A stretch of DNA of 20,993 bases from a virus, in IMG/VR virus record IMGVR_UViG_3300037061_000016, positions 1 through 20,993 of that record. The stretch is one strand, 5' to 3'. Position 1 is the stretch's first letter. Each line of letters begins with the position of its first letter. The translations under genes were made by a program, and so were the position numbers. The notes under the pieces are model-generated. The model was given only the letters and a program-made list of their open reading frames with translations, was not told the origin of the DNA and ran no database searches. Below, in pieces: positions 1 through 5,629 of the stretch.

Positions 1-1
1 C

Positions 2-124
2 CTCGCCACGCTCACCACCTCGCCGGCGACGTACACCGATACGGGCGCCTGGGCGTATTACCGGGCGTATCTGTCGAGCCAATCGGCCGGCGGAGCGCTC
101 ACGGTGATAGCGCGGGCCAAGTAG
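2..124 (+). CDS. C-terminal end of a structural (fibre-like) protein, cut by the window edge
   Basis: An open frame runs from the first bases to a TAG at 122-124 and gives about 40 residues ending in LTVIARAK. The peptide is rich in Thr, Ser, Ala and Tyr (for example YTDTGAWAYYRAYL), which is the composition of phage tail or fibre beta domains. Its stop lies three bases before the small terminase ATG, as expected for the last gene of an upstream structural block. The start and most of the protein are outside the window. The function is inferred from composition and position only, and a short chance open frame cannot be excluded. Confidence 0.5.
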   Translation, partial: LATLTTSPATYTDTGAWAYYRAYLSSQSAGGALTVIARAK

Positions 125-127
125 CTC

Positions 128-712
128 ATGGCGCGCCCGAAACACTACGTGCTTCCTCCGCTCAGTATGCGGCAGGAGGCTTTCTGCCAAGCAATTTGCG
201 CGGGCCTCACCAATAATGTGGCATACATCCAGGCTGGTTACTCCGCCGCCAAATCGTTCCAGGGATATGCCCCAGCGAATCGCTTGCTGAAGTCGCCACG
301 CATCGTAGCGCGAATCGCAGAATTGCGTGCGCCGGCCATCGCCAAGGCCCAGGTGAGCGCGGAGCGGATCATCGGCGAGTTGGCTAAGGTGGCGTTCTTC
401 GACCTGGGAAAGTTGTTCGATTCGCACGGCAAGCTGTTGCCTCCAGATCGGATACCGGAGGATGTTCGCGCGGCGATGCACATCGAGTGCACGCCTGGTG
501 CGCGGAGGCGGTACAAGATCTCGGCGCACGATAAGCTGCGTGCACTCGACCAACTCACGCGCATGATCGGGGCGTACCAGCAGCCGGATGGCGGCGGCGG
601 CGATCCAGCAGAGCAGCGCGTCAACAACACGCTGGTGATCATGGATCTACGTAGCACGCGCCTGGTGGATGGGCAGCTTGTGCCTCTCAAGGCGATTGAG
701 GCGCCGCAGTAG
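128..712 (+). CDS. terS: Terminase small subunit
   Basis: 194 aa. Small terminases bind the packaging site on phage DNA and bring the large subunit to it. Residues about 12-70 have the Terminase_2 pattern: a short Leu/Pro lead, then RQEAFCQAICAG, an AxxxAGYS-like stretch (VAYIQAGYSAAKS), and LLKSPRIVARIAEL, matching the helix-turn-helix domain that usually ends in LLKNPxVxxRIxEL. A helical middle (residues 75-110) would serve oligomerisation, and the C-terminal 45 residues with a GGGG run look flexible. The start has only a weak Shine-Dalgarno and may depend on translation of the upstream gene, which stops 3 bases before it. The stop TAG overlaps the GTG of the large subunit by one base, the usual coupled terS-terL arrangement. 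Confidence 0.85.
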   Translation: MARPKHYVLPPLSMRQEAFCQAICAGLTNNVAYIQAGYSAAKSFQGYAPANRLLKSPRIVARIAELRAPAIAKAQVSAERIIGELAKVAFFDLGKLFDSHGKLLPPDRIPEDVRAAMHIECTPGARRRYKISAHDKLRALDQLTRMIGAYQQPDGGGGDPAEQRVNNTLVIMDLRSTRLVDGQLVPLKAIEAPQ

Positions 713-2340
713 TGGCCGGCCGGCTGCCCGCCAACCTCCCGCCGCTCCCGCCGATCATCCTCCAGCCCAAGCAAGCGCAGATGGTGCGCATGTGCGAGGC
801 CACTGGTTTGGATGTTCCGACCGTGCTTGGGTACGGCGGCGCGCGCGGCGGCGCGAAATCCGGCTTCATTCGCCGGGCGGCGATCTGGTTGCTATGGCAG
901 CACCCACAAACCACGGCGTACATCATCCAGCGCACGAGCAAAGACTTGTACGACGGGCACATCTGCAAACTCCAGATCGAGTTTCCATCGCTGGCGCAGT
1001 ACTGGAGCGCGCAGCACAACGAGTACAAGTTTCAGGATGGGCGGCGATTGGCATTCCGGTACGCGGATACCGAGGCAGATGTAATTCAGCTATCGCGCGG
1101 GCCGGAGCCGACGTGGGAGTTCATCGACCAGGCGGAGCAGTTCACCGAGCGCGAGATTCGGGCGATGCGTACCGGCGTGCGCAACCCGGCGGCGGCGCCC
1201 GGCCTGGCAAAGCAGGTGCTCACGTTCAACCCTGGCGGCGTGGGTACGGCGTATCTGCGGCGGATCTTCCACACGCGAGAGTACCAGGATAATGAGCGGG
1301 CCGGGGATTACGAGTTTCTGAAGGCGGTTGGCTGGGACAATTACGAGTGGTTCAAGCCGCTGGGAGTGCAACCGGAAGCATTCTGCTCGATGTCAGATGA
1401 TGATCGATTCCAGTTATTCATCACCTCGACTTCGTATGGTCAGAACTTGTGGGCATTGCCGGAGTCTGAGCGGCTGGGGCAGTTGTATGGTTCGTTTGAC
1501 CGATTCGAGGGGCAGTACTACGCGGACGTGTGGGAAGAGAAATCGCTGGTGATCTCGCCGGAGAAGGTCCGGGCGATGATGCGGCCGTGGTGGAAGCGAT
1601 GGCTCTCGACGGATTGGGGGTTCTCGCACTACGCCTGCACGCTGTGGTGGACGTCGGGGTTGTTGTCGCCGTCGGAAGCGCGGGAGTACCTCGGGGTGGA
1701 GATTCGCGGAACGCTGCGGGTGGTGCTGATCTACCGGCAGTTGGTGTGCAACGACACTACGGAGCCGGATCTGGCGCGGGCGGTGGTTGCGATGACGCCG
1801 GAGGATGAGCGGCGGGAGATGCGATACCACTGGATCGGGCACGATGCGTTCGATAAGCGCGGCTCGTCGAACACGATTGCCGAGCAGATGGACCCGGTGT
1901 TCCTGGCCGGCGGACTGCCGAGGTTGAATCGCGCGGACATTGACCGGATGGGCGGCTGGAGGCTGCTGTACAATGCGTTCCGGTCTACGCGGAAGCTGCG
2001 GGCGGCGGAGGGCTGGTACACGGATGTGACGGAGGAACCGCCGTGCCTGCTGATCTCTGCGGAGTGCCCGGAGGTGGTCTCGGCATTTCCGATGCTGATC
2101 TGCAATCCGAAGAACCCGCAGGATGTGAAAAAGATGGACGGACAGGTTAGCGACGATGTCGCCGACTGTGCCCGCTACGGCCTGAAGACGTACCTTGGCG
2201 TGGCGGATAAGCCGCTGGAAGTGGAGCGGCAAGAGGTATTCGAGCGGCATCAGGACCCGCAGGAACGGGCGATGACGATGTTGGCCTGGGATGCGGAGAA
2301 TGAGCGGGGGAATTACATCTCCAGGACACCACGCGGATGA
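712..2340 (+). CDS. terL: Terminase large subunit (packaging ATPase and nuclease)
   Basis: 542 aa, a normal length. It is the motor that pumps DNA into the prohead and cuts it. The N-terminal ATPase has a terminase-type Walker A at residues 42-50 (GGARGGAKS) and a Walker B region at about 134-143 (TWEFIDQAEQ). In that region the residue after Asp139 is Gln140 rather than the usual Glu, and Glu142 follows. The C-terminal RNase H-like nuclease shows Asp301 in STDWGFSH, Asp378/Asp381 in HDAFDKR, and Asp481/Asp482/Asp485 in SDDVADCARYG, in the expected order. The start is GTG, overlapping the small subunit stop (TAGTG). The stop overlaps the next ATG as ATGA. Function is confident; the Walker B variant is odd but may be a subfamily trait. 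Confidence 0.95.
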   Translation: MAGRLPANLPPLPPIILQPKQAQMVRMCEATGLDVPTVLGYGGARGGAKSGFIRRAAIWLLWQHPQTTAYIIQRTSKDLYDGHICKLQIEFPSLAQYWSAQHNEYKFQDGRRLAFRYADTEADVIQLSRGPEPTWEFIDQAEQFTEREIRAMRTGVRNPAAAPGLAKQVLTFNPGGVGTAYLRRIFHTREYQDNERAGDYEFLKAVGWDNYEWFKPLGVQPEAFCSMSDDDRFQLFITSTSYGQNLWALPESERLGQLYGSFDRFEGQYYADVWEEKSLVISPEKVRAMMRPWWKRWLSTDWGFSHYACTLWWTSGLLSPSEAREYLGVEIRGTLRVVLIYRQLVCNDTTEPDLARAVVAMTPEDERREMRYHWIGHDAFDKRGSSNTIAEQMDPVFLAGGLPRLNRADIDRMGGWRLLYNAFRSTRKLRAAEGWYTDVTEEPPCLLISAECPEVVSAFPMLICNPKNPQDVKKMDGQVSDDVADCARYGLKTYLGVADKPLEVERQEVFERHQDPQERAMTMLAWDAENERGNYISRTPRG

Positions 2341-2711
2341 AGTCCTTGCAAATGCAGAAATTGAGGGGTAGTATCTGGTTGATGACGCGGTTTGGCAAGA
2401 TGCTGCGGGGCTGGTTGCTGATTGGGGCGGTTGAACGGCGAATTGACGCGCTGGTGGAACTGAATCGGGCGCTGGTAGCGCGAGTTGCGGCCCTGGAAGG
2501 GTACAATTCGAACGCATCCAACAGGATCGCATCTCTCATCAGACAGTTCGACGTCGCGACCGACGATGTGGTGAAGTTGTCACGCGAGATCGAGGAACTG
2601 CGGCAGCGCGTTTCGGTGAATATCCACTCTCGGGAGTCGCCGGTGCGCACGGCGCGGAATTGGTCGGAATTCGAGAATGCGGCGGTGGCCGCCCAACAGG
2701 AGAAATCATGA
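2337..2711 (+). CDS. Small coiled-coil protein of unknown function
   Basis: 124 aa, not recognised as a named family. The ATG overlaps the terL stop as ATGA, and its own stop overlaps the next ATG in the same way, so it is translationally coupled on both sides. Residues about 22-36 (MLRGWLLIGAVERRI) are hydrophobic but too short and charged for a sure membrane helix. From about residue 34 to 105 the sequence carries heptad-like Leu/Val/Ile spacing (IDALVELNRALVARVAALEG, then DDVVKLSREIEELRQRV), consistent with two coiled-coil segments split by an Asn/Ser-rich break. The C-terminus is charged and polar. A virion-assembly or membrane-associated role is possible, but nothing in the sequence decides it. 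Confidence 0.7.
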   Translation: MKSLQMQKLRGSIWLMTRFGKMLRGWLLIGAVERRIDALVELNRALVARVAALEGYNSNASNRIASLIRQFDVATDDVVKLSREIEELRQRVSVNIHSRESPVRTARNWSEFENAAVAAQQEKS

Positions 2712-3133
2712 GCATTGCACAGAAACTTACCGATGGGCTGACCGGTCGCAAGGGCGCCCCGACACCGGAACCGAAGATGGGCGGCGAGCACGAAGAGGCC
2801 GAACCGCATTTCCAGATTCACGACCACGGCGACGGGACGTTCCACTCGATCACGAAGGAAGGTGATCGCATGGAGCATCCGCACGTCGGCCACTTGGCGA
2901 TTCACGTCGCGGCGCACCACGAGCAGTCCGGGAAGCACTTCCACGTCCACCAGAACGAAATGGGCGAGCATACCAGCCACCAGGCGACTGACGGCGGCGA
3001 GCCGGAGGGTCCGCACGACCATGAGAACATCGAGGCCCTGAAGGAGCACATGGGTCAGTTCCTCGACGAAGAGGAGCACGAGGGAGAAGGCGGTGCTCGA
3101 AGGCCGCCGCACAAGGGGATTTTCGAGGAATAG
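2708..3133 (+). CDS. Histidine-rich small protein
   Basis: 141 aa with 21 histidines (15%), plus many Glu and Gly. I place the start at 2708 because an AGGAG (2697-2701) lies upstream and the ATG overlaps the previous stop (ATGA). The frame is open further upstream to 2660, but that part reads as a shadow of the coiled-coil gene. The His residues are in spaced pairs and clusters from about residue 28 to 92, for example HFQIHDHGDGTFH, HPHVGHLAIHVAAHH and KHFHVHQNE, a pattern that could bind metal ions on a beta scaffold. The C-terminus has an acidic helix (FLDEEEHEGEG). I recall similar His-rich small proteins in other tailed phages, but I know no tested role. Confidence 0.75.
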   Translation: MSIAQKLTDGLTGRKGAPTPEPKMGGEHEEAEPHFQIHDHGDGTFHSITKEGDRMEHPHVGHLAIHVAAHHEQSGKHFHVHQNEMGEHTSHQATDGGEPEGPHDHENIEALKEHMGQFLDEEEHEGEGGARRPPHKGIFEE

Positions 3134-3159
3134 GGCCAAGGCCCGAAGGAGCTAAACGC

Positions 3160-4755
3160 ATGAAACGCATTGCATTTGCAGGCTTGGCTGTACTGGCCCT
3201 CGCCTCGACTCTGTTTGGCCAGAACCGGAGCAACTTCGCCGGCCGGTACGAGGCCATCGACTTTGGATATGGGGCGCCGGGGGTGCTGCCCGGCCCGCTG
3301 CGCATCGTCACCGGCTCGACGCTGACGAGTTCGACGTACACCATCACGCTGACCACGTCGAGGGTGACGACGGCGGATGGAACGGTGCTATTTCCGATCA
3401 CGACCACGACTCCGCTGCTGGTCGGTAGCAGCGGAAATTCGGAGACGGTGACGCCCACTGCGGTGAGTGGGTGTAACTACGATTCCGGCTACGGCGGATG
3501 TTCGGTCACTGCGGCGTTCACTTACGCGCATGGGAACGGCGATGCCGTGATGTCCGGCACGTTCGGATTGCAGGAGGCCATCAACTACGCGGCAGGCACG
3601 GGCGGATACGGAGCGCTGGTGAACGTTGATTCCAAATGGGCTGCGGCGGGCGGAACTTCCGCCATGATTTCGGTGGCGAATCCGACTTCTCTGGTCGCCA
3701 TCGAAGACACGCGCGCCACGCCGTTCCAGTTCTGGGCGATGGAACCAAACACGCTGTCGTCGTTGGCGGTGCCGACGACCTTGACGAGTGCGACGGTCTA
3801 CTCGGCAACGACCGGAACGGGAACCTGGACGGCGAGCGCCGTCTACGCCTGCGTGACCTACGTGGATGCGCTCGGCGGGGAAGGGCCTTGCAGCGCGACG
3901 TACAACTTCACGGCGACGGTAAGCATGCCAGTGACCTTCGTAAGTCCGGCGGCATCTACTGGGGCGGTCGGCTGGCGCGCTTACGCGGGAGCCACCTACG
4001 CCGGTGCTTATCTGCTGCCCATCACTTCCACGGCCTGCACGCTGAGCAATAAGCTCGTCACGGTGGCGGCTTGTGCCATCGGGTCGAATGCCACCTTCAC
4101 GGCCATCTACGCGACCACCACGGCGCTGTTGCCGCAGCCGACCTCTTCACCTGTCGTCAATGTGAATAGGCCGATGCCGCAGGGGCATACCACATTCGCC
4201 TATCAGCCGGTCATGGTGCCGTTCCCGTTCCAGGCGAACTACGGCCCCTTCCCGGCCTATGGAGCGCTGACGGCTGGACAGATCGCGGTGCTGGGCACGG
4301 CACAACTTCCGCCCGGCTTCCTGAACTCCGTCGGGCGCGCGTTACGTGTCACCGGAAAAGTGGCGCTGACCACGCTCAATACGGCCACGCTGCCCTACAT
4401 CACCTTGTCGCTCGGGTGGGCGGGCGGCGATACGGCGGGGCTGCCCGTGAGCGTCTGCGCGCTGGTGCCAGCGGCGGCTGGTGCCACCGGCACGGCAAAC
4501 GAGAGCTTCAGTTGCACGTTGACGATCAACGCCGTTGGAACGACTGCCGTCGGTTCGATCATGACGAATGGCTGGGAGAATACGGTGGCGTCAACAGGCG
4601 GTGCCTTGCTCGGTTCGACCATCGACACCGGGACGGCGGCCATCGGCTCGCTGGGTCTGTTCTCGCAGGACGCGCTGTACGTGATCTACACGAGCACGAC
4701 CAACGTGACCGCTGGTGAGCAACTGCTGGCGCTCAGCATCGAGACGTTGCAGTAG
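3160..4755 (+). CDS. Beta-rich structural-type protein with an N-terminal signal peptide
   Basis: 531 aa. AAGGAG at 3146-3151, eight bases before the ATG, supports the start. Residues 1-20 have the three parts of a Sec signal: MKR, then a hydrophobic core (IAFAGLAVLALA), then a polar end before QNRSN. No lipobox Cys is present, and the cleavage point (after A15 or G20) is unclear. The rest is Thr/Ser/Ala/Gly-rich with short alternating strands. A segment around residues 220-285 (AVYACVTYVDALGGEGPC, then VGWRAYAGATYAGAY) resembles immunoglobulin- or fibronectin-like repeats of phage tail proteins. The region after about residue 350 looks like a separate beta-sandwich. It sits between terminase and portal, which suggests a virion or surface protein; the export signal is unusual there. 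Exact function unknown. Confidence 0.8.
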   Translation: MKRIAFAGLAVLALASTLFGQNRSNFAGRYEAIDFGYGAPGVLPGPLRIVTGSTLTSSTYTITLTTSRVTTADGTVLFPITTTTPLLVGSSGNSETVTPTAVSGCNYDSGYGGCSVTAAFTYAHGNGDAVMSGTFGLQEAINYAAGTGGYGALVNVDSKWAAAGGTSAMISVANPTSLVAIEDTRATPFQFWAMEPNTLSSLAVPTTLTSATVYSATTGTGTWTASAVYACVTYVDALGGEGPCSATYNFTATVSMPVTFVSPAASTGAVGWRAYAGATYAGAYLLPITSTACTLSNKLVTVAACAIGSNATFTAIYATTTALLPQPTSSPVVNVNRPMPQGHTTFAYQPVMVPFPFQANYGPFPAYGALTAGQIAVLGTAQLPPGFLNSVGRALRVTGKVALTTLNTATLPYITLSLGWAGGDTAGLPVSVCALVPAAAGATGTANESFSCTLTINAVGTTAVGSIMTNGWENTVASTGGALLGSTIDTGTAAIGSLGLFSQDALYVIYTSTTNVTAGEQLLALSIETLQ

Positions 4756-4764
4756 GAGGGTTCC

Positions 4765-5055
4765 ATGGCACGAACGATTCTTCAGGTGGTGGATTTCGAC
4801 AGCGGCGGAACTCGCGTTCGTCTGAGCGACGGGAGTTTCGTCACACTGCCGCACGGCGCACAGGTACCGAGCATCGGGGCGGAGTACGTTTCCGAGCCGA
4901 TTTCTCGCAATGACTTGGGTGGGGGGGATTACTATCCTGGGATGCTTTCCGAGGCCCAGGCAGGGAGCGAGCCGGAACCGACCCCGTTACCCGATCCTCC
5001 GCCCACCGAGGCGACCGAGACCAAACTGGAGGCCCAAAATTCCAGCGGTCAGTAA
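4765..5055 (+). CDS. Small protein with beta N-terminus and Pro/Glu-rich tail
   Basis: 96 aa, not recognised. A strong AGGAGG (4754-4759) stands five bases before the ATG, so the gene should be well translated. Residues 1-50 look like a small beta domain (ILQVVDFDSGGTRVRLSDGS, then FVTLPHGAQVP). Residues 60-96 are a low-complexity Pro/Glu/Thr tail (EPEPTPLPDPPPTEATE) that is likely disordered. A run of seven G at 4921-4927 falls in the middle (DLGGGDYY). Its end overlaps the ribosome-binding site and the proposed ATT start of the next gene. A minor virion protein or cofactor is possible. Confidence 0.75.
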   Translation: MARTILQVVDFDSGGTRVRLSDGSFVTLPHGAQVPSIGAEYVSEPISRNDLGGGDYYPGMLSEAQAGSEPEPTPLPDPPPTEATETKLEAQNSSGQ

Positions 5056-5239
5056 AAAACAGGCCGTCGCGATGGCAATCGCGGAACACGAACCCGGCAA
5101 GTTGCTGAAGCGGAACCGGGGACTCCTCTCCTTGTCTCATGGGCAACTCCACGACTTTGCCGCGACGCCGCGCGCCGGGCTTCCATCTTCCTCCGGTGGG
5201 AGCCTGAGCCGCGCAGCGGAAAGGAAGCGCCATGGCTGA
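5039..5239 (+). CDS. Small basic phage protein, probably started at ATT
   Basis: 66 aa if started at ATT 5039. The product reads (M)PAVSKKQAVAMAIAEHEP and then KLLKRNRGLLSLSHGQLHDF followed by AATPRAGLP. As I recall, small phage proteins of this type begin MPAVSKxQ and carry the same AIAEHEP, NRGLL and QLHDFA blocks. Here the codon in the Met position is ATT, with TGGAGG (5027-5032) six bases upstream. The first in-frame ATG (5072) would lose 11 conserved-looking residues and has no comparable ribosome-binding site. The gene overlaps the previous one by 17 bases and the next by 8. Function unknown; the basic, Gly-poor N-terminal part may be helical. The start is an inference; a sequencing error at the first base (ATG read as ATT) is the main alternative. 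Confidence 0.7.
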   Translation: MPAVSKKQAVAMAIAEHEPGKLLKRNRGLLSLSHGQLHDFAATPRAGLPSSSGGSLSRAAERKRHG

Positions 5240-5411
5240 GAAAAAGAACTGGATCGCGGGCGCGGTGAAGCACCCCGGAGCGCTCGCCGAGGCGGCGCGG
5301 CGCGCGGGACGGTCGAAGCTCCAGGAGGCGGAAGCCGAGTCGCATTCGAGCGATCCGAGCATCCGGGCGCGCGGGAACCTGGGACGCCGGTTTCTCAAGA
5401 AAACCATATGA
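5232..5411 (+). CDS. Small basic protein (WIAGAVKHPGAL type)
   Basis: 59 aa. AAGGAA at 5221-5226 precedes the ATG by five bases. The N-terminus reads MAEKKNWIAGAVKHPGAL, which matches a family of short phage proteins I remember as WIxxAxKxPGAL followed by Arg/Lys-rich helices. Here the helices carry AARRAGRS and end in LGRRFLKKT. Such proteins are common near head genes, but their role is not known to me. It overlaps the preceding small gene by 8 bases and the next ATG by four (ATGA), so it belongs to a chain of coupled small genes. DNA- or scaffold-binding is possible from its charge only. Confidence 0.75.
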   Translation: MAEKKNWIAGAVKHPGALAEAARRAGRSKLQEAEAESHSSDPSIRARGNLGRRFLKKTI

Positions 5412-5629
5412 CCTCTCGCCAAAGTGTCCTGGAGGCAGAACGCAAGTTGCGAGCGATTCTGGATGGGACGATGGACGGAACGATGTGTCCATTTTGCCAC
5501 AAGTGGTTTCAGATCGGAGACGGGCAGATGTGCTGCTTGGAACTGGCTGGCATGGTTGATGCCATCGTGAACCACCGGGAGTTCCTGGCGCTGCAAGAGG
5601 TTGCCGAGGAACTGGGATCGAGGAACTGA
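5408..5629 (+). CDS. Small Cys-containing (possible zinc-binding) protein
   Basis: 73 aa, not recognised. The N-terminal 20 residues form a charged helix (SVLEAERKLRAIL). Cys27 and Cys30 lie in MCPFCHKWF and a second pair, Cys42-Cys43, in GQMCCLEL, so a small zinc-binding knuckle is possible, though adjacent Cys is not the classic spacing. The C-terminus is again helical (FLALQEVAEEL). The ATG overlaps the preceding stop as ATGA, and its own stop overlaps the portal start as TGATG, so it is likely made together with portal. Shine-Dalgarno is weak, consistent with coupling. Confidence 0.7.
   Translation: MTSRQSVLEAERKLRAILDGTMDGTMCPFCHKWFQIGDGQMCCLELAGMVDAIVNHREFLALQEVAEELGSRN

Noticed and set aside
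1414-2532. 372-codon minus-strand open frame opposite the large terminase
   Set aside because: Product is Arg/Pro/His-rich and shows no domain; it mirrors the codon pattern of terL in GC-rich DNA.
4921-4927. G7 run joining the 4765 gene to the 5039 gene by frameshift
   Set aside because: The frame between the run and 5039 reads as Arg/Pro shadow, whereas the main frame continues as a plausible Pro/Glu tail, and the 5039 gene has its own TGGAGG.
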